From the NCBI GenBank assembly GCA_020284085.1, contig JACEVL010000696.1, forward strand, positions 123,798 through 187,797: a DNA stretch of 64,000 nt, read 5' to 3'. The translations under genes and the position numbers were made by a program. Positions 1 to 9,533 of this stretch are shown in pieces. The stretch is from Aporrectodea caliginosa (taxonomy: Eukaryota > Annelida > Clitellata > Crassiclitellata > Lumbricidae). Position 1 is the first letter of the stretch. Each line of letters opens with the position of its first letter. The notes beneath the pieces were generated by a model that was not told the DNA's origin, did no database searches, and saw only the letters and a program-made list of their open reading frames with translations.

Positions 1-436
1 TAGTAATGGAGGCAATGAATGTATGTAAGAAAATACAAAAGACACACAACACCTGCGAAATCGGATTAGTCAATGTTATTTTCCACGTGTCACAGATTTA
101 GCCTTGGCCACAACTGATGAAAGCGACTGGTGAATATCATTCTGTAGAAATGCTGTGAGACTGCCTGAAAGTCATTGCTCTGACACCATTCTTTATATAA
201 TCCATACATTTTGTAAATGCTTAGTGTGAAGAAACACATGAATTGAACTTACCTAACATCCAGGACAATGTAACTGGCGTTTATAGGGCTGGTGATGGCT
301 CTTACATAATCTCATCAGAATGTGTATCAGCACTTAAAAGTGACAACATGCTGCAGATAGAGTTTGAGGAGAGTGGAAATGTTGTTTGTTCGTTTGTAGA
401 CAAGAGAAACTTAGAAAGTGATGTGCCCAACTGGAG

Positions 437-720
437 CAACCACCAGAAAGTGATGATGATGCAATAACTGCAGCATTAGCTAATGAGCACAAGAAAAGCC
501 GGAAGAGAACACGAAATGAAGACACATGGAAGAGAAACCAGGTTACGAAGGCTAGACAAAGTGTCCATGCATATATTGGTGCAGGTGGTAAACTGGTGTC
601 TGCTAAGCAGCCTTTGCTGACTGGAATCCTGTGCACAGGAAAATGTCATAGACAGTGTAGCATGAAACTGAATGAAAGTCAGCGACAAACTGTTTTAACG
701 GTTTTTATAACCTTTCTTGG
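437..720 (+). CDS. Exon-like fragment of a Cys/Arg-rich uncharacterised protein family
   Basis: The plus-strand frame is open from about 422 and looks coding from 437. It gives an acidic Ser-Asp-Asp-Asp stretch, then a basic KKSRKRTRN stretch, EDTWKRN, and a Cys pattern (CTGKCHRQC) followed by KLNESQRQTV and a hydrophobic end. This order, R-K-R-x-R-N..W-K-x-N..G..C..KC....S..QR, is what I remember from an uncharacterised family common in insects and other invertebrates, often tied to transposons. An acceptor-like AG lies at 435-436. The homology stops exactly where the 27-bp minisatellite begins at 721, so the domain is interrupted there. The frame continues into the repeat and stops at 1279. 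It may be a real exon, or a decayed element with a repeat expanded inside it. The family assignment is from memory and unverified. Confidence 0.45.
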
Positions 721-2560
721 ATGTCAGTTAAGTTCCCTTCATGTGTTTCTTCAGTTAAGTTCCCTTCATGTGTTTCTTCAGTTAAGTTCACTTCATGTGT
801 TTCTTCAGTTAAGTTCACTTCATGTGTTTCTTCAGTTAAGTTCACTTCATGTGTTTCTTCAGTTAAGTTCACTTCCTGTGAACCTTCAGCCAATGGTTGC
901 TCATGAGCTTGGATGTCAGTTAAGTTCTCTTCATGTGTTTCTTCAGTTAAGTTCACTTCATGTGTTTCTTCAGTTAAGTTCCCTTCATGTGTTTCTTCAG
1001 TTAAGTTCACTTCATGTGTTTCTTCAGTTAAGTTCACTTCCTGTGAACCTTCAGCCAATGGTTGCTCATGAGCTTGGATGTCAGTTAAGTTCACTTCATG
1101 TGTTTCTTCAGTTAAGTTCACTTCATGTGTTTCTTCAGTTAAGTTCACTTCATGTGTTTCTTCAGTTAAGTTCACTTCATGTGTTTCTTCAGTTAAGTTC
1201 ACTTCATGTGTTTCTTCAGTTAAGTTCACTTCCTGTGAACCTTCAGCCAATGGTTGCTCATGAGCTTTCTGTCAGTTAAGTTCATAAGTTTCTTCACATG
1301 TCAGTTAAGTTCACTTCATGTGTTTCTTCAGTTAAGTTCACTTCATGTGTTTCTTCAGTTAAGTTCACTTCATGTGTTTCTTCAGTTAAGTTCACTTCAT
1401 GTGTTTCTTCAGTTAAGTTCACTTCATGTGTTTCTTCAGTTAAGTTCACTTCATGTGTTTCTTCAGTTAAGTTCCCTTCATGTGTTTCTTCAGTTAAGTT
1501 CACTTCATGTGTTTCTTCAGTTAAGTTCACTTCCTGTGAACCTTCAGCCAATGGTTGCTCATGAGCTTGGATGTCAGTTAAGTTCTCTTCATGTGTTTCT
1601 TCAGTTAAGTTCACTTCATGTGTTTCTTCAGTTAAGTTCACTTCATGTGTGTTAAGTTCACTTCCTGTGAACCTTCAGCCAATGGTTGCTCATGAGCTTG
1701 GATGTCAGTTAAGTTCACTTCATGTGTTTCTTCAGTTAAGTTCACTTCATGTGTTTCTTCAGTTAAGTTCACTTCATGTGTTTCTTCAGTTAAGTTCACT
1801 TCATGTGTTTCTTCAGTTAAGTTCACTTCCTGTGAACCTTCAGCCAATGGTTGCTCATGAGCTTGGATGTCAGTTAAGTTCTCTTCATGTGTTTCTTCAG
1901 TTAAGTTCACTTCATGTGTTTCTTCAGTTAAGTTCACTTCATGTGTTTCTTCAGTTAAGTTCACTTCATGTGTTTCTTCAGTTAAGTTCACTTCATGTGT
2001 TTCTTCAGTTAAGTTCACTTCATGTGTTTCTTCAGTTAAGTTCCCTTCATGTGTTTCTTCAGTTAAGTTCACTTCATGTGTTTCTTCAGTTAAGTTCACT
2101 TCCTGTGAACCTTCAGCCAATGGTTGCTCATGAGCTTGGATGTCAGTTAAGTTCTCTTCACATGTTTCTTCAGTTAAGTTCCCTTCATGTGTTTCTTCAG
2201 TTAAGTTCACTTCATGTGTTTCTTCAGTTAAGTTCACTTCATGTGTTTCTTCAGTTAAGTTCACTTCATGTGTTTCTTCAGTTAAGTTCACTTCCTGTGA
2301 ACCTTCAGCCAATGGTTGCTCATGAGCTTGGATGTCAGTTAAGTTCTCTTCACATGTCAGTTAAGTTCACTTCATGTGTTTCTTAAGTTAAGTTCACTTC
2401 ATGTGTTTCTTCAGTTAAGTTCACTTCATGTGTTTCTTCAGTTAAGTTCACTTCATGTGTTTCTTCAGTTAAGTTCACTTCATGTGTTTCTTCAGTTAAG
2501 TTCACTTCAGCCAATGCTTCCTCACCTACTGCCTGTCTTTTGATGCGTTTTTCTCTTGTC
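705..2560 (-). other. Possible minus-strand coding exon through the minisatellite
   Basis: Read on the minus strand, the repeat gives an acidic protein of EETHEVNLT units joined by DIQAHEQPLAEGSQ. Just before the first unit (about 2510-2560) the same frame gives a basic, coding-looking stretch (TREKRIKRQAVGEEALAE). The frame is not continuous: a GAA-to-TAA change near 2384 and short indels near 1270-1300 and 1640 break it, and it ends at a TAA at 704-706. Three long open segments remain (1638-2312, 1294-1641, 705-1250). It could be a decayed repeat-protein exon or a by-product of a repeat whose unit lacks stops. I see no decisive splice sites. Confidence 0.3.
722..2509. repeat. 27-bp coding-length minisatellite with 57-bp spacer units
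   Basis: More than 50 tandem copies of a 27-bp unit (CAGTTAAGTTCACTTCATGT then GTTTCTT) are grouped in blocks. The blocks are separated by a 57-bp spacer that contains CAGCCAATGGTTGCTCATGA. Both unit lengths are multiples of three. Plus-strand frames read QLSSLHVFL or VKFTSCVSS; one minus-strand frame reads EETHEVNLT, with an N-glycosylation-type NLT. One base of the unit varies (A, C or T). The T variant sits almost always in the first unit after a spacer, so the array has a higher-order structure. Confidence 0.95.
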
Positions 2561-2888
2561 ACCCGGTTTCGTAGTCACAGAACTTCCTGGGTCTATAATG
2601 CTTCCTGGATCGCACAGCTGCATAACACAACATTAATATTTTAAAATATTTATAACTGGATTATGTAAGCATCCATTTCAGCGAATTTTAGTCTTGTTTT
2701 TTATTCAGAGAAAAAGTAATAGAGTATTTTATTATTATGAATGGTCTACTCCATTTCATGGTATCTTATTGCATACATGACAAAGTTATTGTAAGCTGGG
2801 CTGATGGAACTAATGCTGGATGAAATTAGAAATTAGAGTTATTAAAATAATAATAATTTACTTCAATAACAGCTGGATTGGTAAAACT

Positions 2889-3012
2889 ATTTCTTTGATT
2901 AAATGGAAGATGGATAGATGAAATAAATTTTTGGCGTAAATGGAAACAATGACCTGTTTTATGCTTGATAAAATTTATTTCATCTATCCATCTTCCATTT
3001 AATCAAAGAAAT
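2889..3012. repeat. Perfect inverted repeat, 43-bp arms, 38-bp loop
   Basis: Positions 2889-2931 and 2970-3012 are exact reverse complements over 43 bp, with a 38-bp spacer. Transcribed RNA would form a long perfect hairpin. It could be a very short foldback transposon, a hairpin small-RNA precursor or a recent fold-back duplication. No flanking target duplication was found. Confidence 0.9.
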
Positions 3013-3885
3013 AGAAAATAGAAAACCCGCTCCACTTTTGCTGTCATAACTAATATAACATTTCATTATAGCCTACGCAACAAAACATGACAATGAAGAA
3101 TGAAAATTAGGCATACCAGCTCCGGAGTTACAATCTTCGGATGATAGATTATTTTTGTGTTGGGGTAAAATGACGAGACATCTAAGTAAGACACTTTAAA
3201 TGACTTTATTAACAAAACATCGACAGCTACGAAATCACTATATCATCGCTCAAAGACACTATATCTCGCATACCCGAATCGTCTGCGCAGAACGCCAGAT
3301 TCGTCTCCAGGTAGTGGCTAAATCGTCGCCCCATAACGTTACTTACTTCGCTATTGCATTCGAGAAAGTATTTAACTGGTTTATGTTTGCGTGCAAGAAT
3401 CAGGTTTGTTCACTTATAGTATCTACTGCATACAACCGAGAGGTTTGGCTGTAGCTACGATCTTCTGTGCAATAATCGGGTTTCTTCACTTACCTGACTA
3501 ATGCGCGAAATCGTGGCACACGAGCATATAATTCTCAAATCAGGTATGTAGACTTGCCTCATTATTCTCATATTTACTCGCTCAATTTTAAAGATACCGA
3601 GCTGAAATTTACAGGATAAATGCGCCTATGTGTACTGAGCATTTTAAGCCAACTTTCCCGATTTTCAGGTAAGTCGACTTACCTGGTTATTGCACCAATG
3701 CCTTCAATTGTACTCTTGGTTTCGTGTCCGTTGAGGCCAACCAAACTGTTGTTTCGTGTGTTCGACGTGCTTCTGACTACGAAGACGTTTCTGGAACTTC
3801 TTGTCGAGGACAAGGTTGTGTGTTGCTACTAACTAATGTACTTTTATAATATACATTTTATTTAACCTAGAACGAGTTCTTTCAT
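3013..3885. other. No recognisable gene
   Basis: AT-rich unique-looking sequence with only short open frames (for example 3200-3454 and 3620-3832) that match nothing I know. A short stretch MCTEHFKP followed by a GTAAGT at about 3630-3672 faintly recalls the end of a THAP finger, but it is too short to call. Confidence 0.5.
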
Positions 3886-4499
3886 TCTTAGTAGTAGCAC
3901 CTTACAACATACAGTACCCTATAACCAAAGAAAACATTGCTTTTCGGCTTTGGGGACACTGTTCACCTTTCACAAAAGCATGGAGCCAGCTCAACATTTA
4001 ACGATGGCATCGTCTCCTTACGGAGCAAGGTTTATTAAACGCCACAGTGACCCAGCACAGTATACGTAGGTCGAACGCGAAATGCACAAGGCTTCAGCAA
4101 TCTTTAGGGCGTTACACGCACTTGTTGGCTGGATTCCAACAGTTTAATGACATCTGAAGGGATGAAAACAGTCCCCAGATTCAGACTTGGTGCAAGAAAA
4201 AAAACAATAATCACATTAGGGTCTACGCCTTTGATCAAAAGTCTGCAGCACTGACTACCAAAGCGTAAGGAGATCGTTTATAAGTTGCCTACGCTGCTTA
4301 ACAATTTTCTACTTTATTGGCTAAGACATTTCAACCTTAACATCAGCACTGATTATGTGAAATTGTTATAATTACTTAGTGATTGTAGTTGCGGAACAGA
4401 AATAGCGTGCGAGTACTATATGTGAAACTTGGATTGATTGAAAACAAGATGAAATCAGCTGCAACAGATCATGCGAAGTTGGTCTATACAAACGATTAG

Positions 4500-4737
4500 T
4501 ATGTATGTATGTATGTATGAGCACTTGTTATAGCGCCCCTTCAAGATTTCTACTCGGAGGCGCTCCCGACTACAGCGCGGACACTGAATCGGAGTTTCAC
4601 GCCGAAGCGCATGAGCAATTGCGAGTGAAGGACTTGCCCAGGGTCCCTACGCGACGGCTTGAGGTGGATTCGAACCCGCAACCCTCCGGCTGCAAGGCAC
4701 CGAACATACCCCTACACCACCGCGCCCCACTAGTGCA
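4500..4737 (-). mobile_element. tRNA-derived SINE, family 1, (ATAC)n tail
   Basis: Read on the minus strand it starts with a tRNA-like head holding an A box (GGTGGTGTAGGGG) and a perfect B box (GGTTCGAATCC). A body containing GGCAAGTCCTTCACTCGCAA follows, then a 3' end GGGAGCGCCTCCGAGTAG...GGGGCGCTATAAC, and a TACA microsatellite tail (4500-4519 on the plus strand). Other copies lie at 8244-8477 and 18645-18871. The 3' end matches the LINE tails at 49008 and 57350, which suggests that LINE supplies the reverse transcriptase. Confidence 0.9.
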
Positions 4738-4999
4738 ATAATAAAAACAGTTCGATAGAGTGAAATGCCTAATTAGACACAAACATAACAGATCTATCTA
4801 AATTGAACTAAAATGCTAGAAAAAAGCTCAAAACAAATGCAGGACCCCTGCATAATTGTGTCCAGTCCTACAGAAATAGTCAGTTGAACTGCAGTAAAGC
4901 TCTCAGTTTGAATGCATAACTGATATGCACGAAAACGTTCGTGCGTATATCATAAAGTCAATTCAGTAGCTCCACCCCTCTCTTCTACTGTGTTCACCC

Positions 5000-5280
5000 G
5001 TGTTACTGGTGAACGTCAATAACGTCAAATATTTCAGGTAATTTTGATTGAGACAGTAGTTTCTTCGTAGATATGCAGATCGTGAACATGTTTTTACAAA
5101 TCTGACAGAGAATGCTTTCTCTCTATTTGGTGTATTTCAGACAAATTGCGTAAAATGTTTCCTGCATGACATACCTGAAATAATCGCGCGAGAATGTTCT
5201 CTGGTATAAATCTAATTTTTATGGCTTTTCTGAGTATAGATTCCAACATAATTTTGCGGACTGTAAATTTTGGAAATTTT
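5000..5280 (-). pseudogene. Vestigial zinc fingers downstream of the unit A stop codon
   Basis: Beyond the stop codon at 5281 the minus-strand sequence still resembles zinc-finger repeats in broken frames (linker-like and finger-like stretches lacking Cys and His). The same block follows the genes at 13590, 23091 and 30869. The ancestral array probably was longer and was shortened by a stop before the units were duplicated. Confidence 0.5.
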
Positions 5281-6540
5281 TTACAGACTTGAGCCGGACA
5301 CAGAATGTGTTTTTTCGTGATGAATCAGACCTGAAGCCCACGAGAACGTTTTCTGACATATCTGACAAAGGTATGGTTTCTCTCCAGTATGTCTTCTCAT
5401 GTGCATCCTTAGATTACTTTTATGATTAGTTTTAAACTCACATAATTGGCAGTGGTATGGCTTCTCTCCGGTATGAATTCTTGCATGTTGTTTCAGAGTG
5501 GAAGATTGGATAAAACGCTTTCGACATACATGGCATTGGTATGGTTTTTCTCCAGTATGGATTCGAACATGATCTCGCAAATTAGAAGGTTGGAAGTAAC
5601 TTTGTTTACATACCTGGCATTGGTATGGTCTCTCTCCAGTGTGGATTCTAACATGAGTTTTCAGTTTTGAAGATGTGGAAAATGTTTTTTTACAAACAAT
5701 ACACAGAAAATGTTTCTCTTCAGAGTGGGTTTTTTCATGACTCTTCATACCTGAAATGTCTGAGAATATCTTCTGACATACCCGGCAAGGGTATGGTTTC
5801 TCTCCAGTATGTGTTCTCATATGACACTTTAGATAACCGTTATACTTAGTTTTAAACTCACATAACTGGCATTGGTACGGTTTCACTCCGGTATGAATTC
5901 TTGCATGATCTGTTAGACTGGAACTGTGGGTAAATCGCTTTTGACACATTTGGCATTGGAAAGGCATCTCTCCAGTATGGATTCTTGCATGACGTCTTAT
6001 ATGGGAACGATCAGAAAAACATTTTTGACACATTTGGCATTGGTAAGGCATCTCTCTAGAATGGATTCTAGCATGAGAAGTTAGATGTGAAGTTTGAGAA
6101 AACCGCCTTTGACATACCTGGCATTGATAAGGCCTCTTTCCAGTATGGATTCTTATATGGCTCTGTAGACTGCAAGAATGAGAAAATGTTTTGTTACATA
6201 CCTCACACTGAAATGGCTTCTCTCCAGTATGGGTCCTAGTGTGTGTTTTCAGATTATAAGAGTTTGCGAATGTTTTCTCACATACCAGGCAAATGTGTGC
6301 CTTTTCTGCAGTATGGATTCTCAAGGGGTTGTGTAGGTTACATTTGTGCTTAAATATCTGTTGGCAAAACTCGCATTCGTGTGTTTTTGGTTTGGATTGA
6401 CTTTTCTTGTTTTCCTTCGTATGACTAGGCCTATCAAGCGAAAATGATTTCTGACATAGCTGAGAACTCTCTGTCTTTGCTTGCGTTGCATTTCCGGTGG
6501 AGTCTCCTAAAGAATGCTGGAAAGAAATGTTTTTCGACAT
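5281..6540 (-). CDS. C2H2 zinc-finger protein, unit A, 13 fingers
   Basis: The open frame spans 5281-6624, but its first codon at 6624 is TTG. The first ATG is at 6540, giving about 420 residues, and the same start site is conserved in unit B. A Ser/Lys-rich N-terminus of some 60-65 residues precedes 13 C2H2 repeats joined by HTGEKPY-type linkers, which points to a nuclear, sequence-specific DNA-binding protein. Finger 1 has lost its first zinc-binding His (LHNP where the paralogues have LHNH). Two fingers are of the CEFKT type. No KRAB, SCAN, BTB or ZAD domain is visible. The frame stays open upstream to about 6680, where an acceptor-like CTTCAG sits, so an upstream exon is possible. The likely role is transcriptional or transposon control, as in other lineage-specific zinc-finger clusters; this is inference. 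Confidence 0.85.
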   Translation of the reverse strand: MSKNISFQHSLGDSTGNATQAKTESSQLCQKSFSLDRPSHTKENKKSQSKPKTHECEFCQQIFKHKCNLHNPLRIHTAEKAHICLVCEKTFANSYNLKTHTRTHTGEKPFQCEVCNKTFSHSCSLQSHIRIHTGKRPYQCQVCQRRFSQTSHLTSHARIHSREMPYQCQMCQKCFSDRSHIRRHARIHTGEMPFQCQMCQKRFTHSSSLTDHARIHTGVKPYQCQLCEFKTKYNGYLKCHMRTHTGEKPYPCRVCQKIFSDISGMKSHEKTHSEEKHFLCIVCKKTFSTSSKLKTHVRIHTGERPYQCQVCKQSYFQPSNLRDHVRIHTGEKPYQCHVCRKRFIQSSTLKQHARIHTGEKPYHCQLCEFKTNHKSNLRMHMRRHTGEKPYLCQICQKTFSWASGLIHHEKTHSVSGSSL

Positions 6541-6935
6541 CAGTGATATTATGTATTGTCTGAGTTTGTGCTTAAGATTTGATTTTTGTACAAAGCCAGA
6601 GTTGAAACTCTTATCCTTTTGCAAGTCTGTGTTGATGGGAATTATTGTCCAACTCGCCAGTTGTTTGTCTTTTCGGTCTGAAGTTCAGTGAGAATTCAGT
6701 GGCAATCTAAAACAGTAAATTTATTATTTTTCTTACATTTATTTCTTCATATTGTTAACCAAAGAAAAAAATCCTCGAAGTCGCAATATACAATACACAC
6801 CTGGGGAAGAGAATAAGAATTATATAGCCTATTACACGTTATCAATTTGCAAAGACGATTGCAATGGACACAATGAACACGATTTCACAGTCCGTATTCC
6901 ATTATCTGGTATTGTCCGGCACACTGCATTCAAAG

Positions 6936-7811
6936 CAGAGATGGTTAACTAATTGATTAGATGCTAATCAATTAGCCAATCGATTAGACAAACAGCTAAT
7001 TCTAATTCTAATCAATTAGCTGTCAACTGATGCTAATTCTAATTTAATTGATTAGCAATTTACAGCTAATTCTAATCGAAAATCGATTAGCTGATCGATT
7101 AGATGTTTGAATATTAAGCTGAGAACGCATTCATTAAGAATGAGTTTATTAATATTGAGTTTGAAGAATATACTTAATTACTTATTTATCTGAGGGCTGT
7201 TTCAAACTTCCAATTATCTATTCATGACTAAGTGTCCATTCTGCTCATGTAGCACTGAACGATTTGCTCGTCTTTATGTTCTTCATCTAAAGCATCAGTG
7301 TTCTGCAACCTCAGCTGCCATGGAACGCATATTTAGTTCTGTTGGCCTAATTGTAAACGCTAGGCACAAGTAGGCTAAGTGATCCTCTAATTCAAGACAT
7401 GGTAATTGCAAATTGCAATACTGAACTTATGCAGCTGCAATGTCAATAACTGCATCATGTATTGACCGATGAGGTGTTGCTTGCTGGTTTGTGGACTGTT
7501 CTCACATGTAGCAGTTGTGCAGCTTTAGGTGTTGCAATAGGCTACAGCTTTAGGTATTGTAATAGGCTACAGCAAACTTGCTGTAGTAACTTGCTGTGCT
7601 TTGATTAAAATTTGACAAATTCATGAAGGAAATATATACACTGTATCAAACTATCGATATCTAATTCTAATTGCTAATCGATTAGCTGCTGATAATTCTA
7701 ATTCTAATCGATTAGCTAGAAGATTTTACTAATTCTAATTCCAATCGATTAGCAAATTTTGATAGCTAATTCTAATGGATTAGCAATTCTAGCTAATCGT
7801 ACCCATCTCTG
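6936..7811 (+). mobile_element. hAT-superfamily element with CTAATCGATTAG subterminal arrays
   Basis: The terminal inverted repeats begin CAGAGATGG on both ends, and the element is flanked by an 8-bp duplication ATTCAAAG / ATTTAAAG (7 of 8 identical). The first and last 160-180 bp are packed with variants of the palindrome CTAATCGATTAG. The interior keeps a piece of the hAT dimerisation domain. Unit D holds the empty paralogous site near 32600 (ATTCAATTTC..GCATGTAC), so the insertion came after the duplication. Confidence 0.9.
7296..7445 (+). pseudogene. hAT transposase C-terminal dimerisation domain fragment
   Basis: The plus-strand translation gives SAAMERIFSSVGLIVNARHK, then a stop, then residues resembling the rest of the hAT C-terminal (Dimer_Tnp_hAT) domain with its R-x-x-L.. 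helix. It is short and interrupted and cannot encode an active transposase. It lies inside the element at 6936-7811. Confidence 0.75.
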
Positions 7812-8086
7812 ATTTAAAGGAATGTGCATGTATTTTAAATCGTAAGAATCATAGTTGGCTGATTCTACAATAGCACTGTGTAGGATTTTATTACTTTTCG
7901 CTTCACAACCAGTCGAAAACCAAATAGAAGCTTCTGAATAATCGACAAGTCTAAAAAGTTGGTGGAGTATTAACATCTGGAAACATAATACCATAAATGG
8001 AGTTTGTTTAACAAACAGTTGTAGAAGAATTATCTCTACTGTCAAGCAACAGATTTATAAAAGATTTAAGTGTAATTTTGCATAAG

Positions 8087-8132
8087 CCTGGTACATGTAG
8101 GGAAAGTAGCCTGGTACATGTAGGGAAAGTAC
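8087..8132. repeat. Direct tandem duplication, 23-bp unit
   Basis: The unit GCCTGGTACATGTAGGGAAA plus GTA occurs twice in tandem with no mismatch. The unit D paralogue near 32880 has it once in diverged form, so this is a recent local duplication. Confidence 0.85.
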
Positions 8133-8243
8133 ATAACGACAACTGTGTTGCAAGTTGAAGTCATTGAGCACCATCTTCCAGAAGGAGTAGGAAGCTGAAA
8201 TTTTCTCTGAATAATACAAATGACAAGTATAATTTATATATAT

Positions 8244-8477
8244 GTATGTATTGTATGTATGTATGTATGCATGTATGTATGCGCATTTGTTATAGCGCCC
8301 CTTCAAGATTTCTACTCAGAGGCGCTCCCGAATACAGCGCGGACACTGAATCGGAGTTTCCCGCCGAAGCGCATGAGCAATTGCAAGGTACGCGGCGGCT
8401 TGAGGTGGATTCGAACCCGCAACCATCCGGTTGCAAGGCACCGAACAAATCCCTACACCACCGCGCCCCACAAGTGT
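8244..8477 (-). mobile_element. tRNA-derived SINE, family 1
   Basis: Same family as 4500-4737: a minus-strand head with B box GGTTCGAATCC near 8415, the GGGAGCGCC...GGGGCGCTATAAC 3' end, and a (TACA)n tail at 8244-8280. It lacks about 20 bp of the body between the B box and the CAATTGC stretch that the 4500 copy retains. Confidence 0.9.
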
Positions 8478-8589
8478 AAAAGATGTAGAGGGTGTCTTGG
8501 TTTCCGGATTGACTTTTATTTTTTTACCACCCTAACGCACAGTTTAGGCTACATAAACATTATAGGCCTACACTATCTGTTACAAGAAC

Positions 8590-9098
8590 AGATTTCGAAA
8601 GTTTAAACGATTGCAGCCAAAGCGGAAGAATAACCTAGAGAACAATTTAAGTCTTATTGCTTAAGCATTCTATACGTAGAATTGCAGAACCCCGCGAGAA
8701 GTCAGTGTCAAATAGAAAAACAACACGAAATGAATACTTCAGCATACATTCCCGATTAAAAGTAATTTTTAGCGATATCTTAAGGATGTAAAGTGCATTA
8801 AAATTATTAAGAGAAGAAATTTAGGAAATTTACCCTTAGGCCCCTATACATTGTAGCATGAATCTTGACGAACAAAACCAACGACGTATTTGCAAACAAT
8901 ATTAATTGCGGTCCGCTAGATTTCAGGCTTTACACTGATAACTATAAGATAATTATACGATTATAAGGAAAAAATTCTGAAAACTGATTGATAGTTGCAC
9001 GATTAACATCTAGTATGAATTTTTAAACAGTAGATTTGTAACCTTATCTAGTGGAGACGGTCGTTGATATTAGTGACGTAATCATTCTTGGTGCTTGG
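8590..9098 (-). promoter_or_regulatory. Distal 5' flank conserved between zinc-finger units (possible promoter or first exon)
   Basis: This non-coding block matches 16025-16480 (unit B) and 36840-37280 (unit D). It includes the shared stretches GATGTAAAGTGCATTAAAAT, GAAGAAATTTAGGAA and GATATTAGTGACGTAATCAT. The last holds a CRE/ATF-like TGACGT(A/C). Conservation across three paralogous loci suggests a promoter or 5' non-coding exon of the zinc-finger genes. Transcription cannot be seen from sequence. Confidence 0.4.
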
Positions 9099-9391
9099 TC
9101 AATGGTCAGGGCTAGGGTTAGTGTCGTCATTAGAAGACAGATAGAAAGGCTACGACAATGCTATTATAATAAAGGCTATGACATAATGTGTCTTATGAAA
9201 AAGTTACCTCTAGAAATATATAGTCCGCGTTCATTTTGGGTCATAGCCTGCGTTTATTTCGGGTCAACCAATGGGAACATGCGTAAATATGCTGCGTGCG
9301 GCCAATGCGAACATGCGTAAAGATGCTGCGTATAAGACGAATCGTTGCGGTATATCGGAAAAGTTGAGCCCCCGATTCTATAAGCTTGCCA
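9099..9391. mobile_element. Partial copy of the long-TIR element found at 18159-20803
   Basis: It ends with CGATTCTATAAGCTTGCC, the terminal repeat of the element at 18159-20803, and carries matching internal sequence (ATAAGACGAATCGTTGCGG; CAGGGCTAGGGTTAG). Only one end is present. The host sequence to its right restarts at the position equivalent to 8797, so about 300 bp of host are repeated on both sides. Confidence 0.7.
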
Positions 9392-9533
9392 AAATATTAA
9401 GAGAAGAAATTTAGGAAGATTACCCTTACGTACCCTGCATCTTGACGAACAAAACCAACGACGTAGCCTTTGCAAACAATATTAATGCAAAACACAATAT
9501 TAATTGCGGTCCGCTAGATTTCAGGCTTTATAA

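Noticed and set aside
722..2509. CRISPR-like array
   Set aside because: Direct 27-bp repeats without unique spacers, in a eukaryotic context; a minisatellite.
3625..3680. Possible THAP finger end (MCTEHFKP followed by GTAAGT)
   Set aside because: Only about eight residues match; no C2CH core or other exon nearby.
4600..4740. Genuine tRNA gene (also at 8410, 18810, 18990, 38240, 48820, 54010, 55590)
   Set aside because: A and B boxes are present, but clover-leaf acceptor stems are not convincing and each is followed by a SINE body and tail.
6541..6624. Start of zinc-finger A at 6624
   Set aside because: That codon is TTG; the conserved ATG is at 6540.
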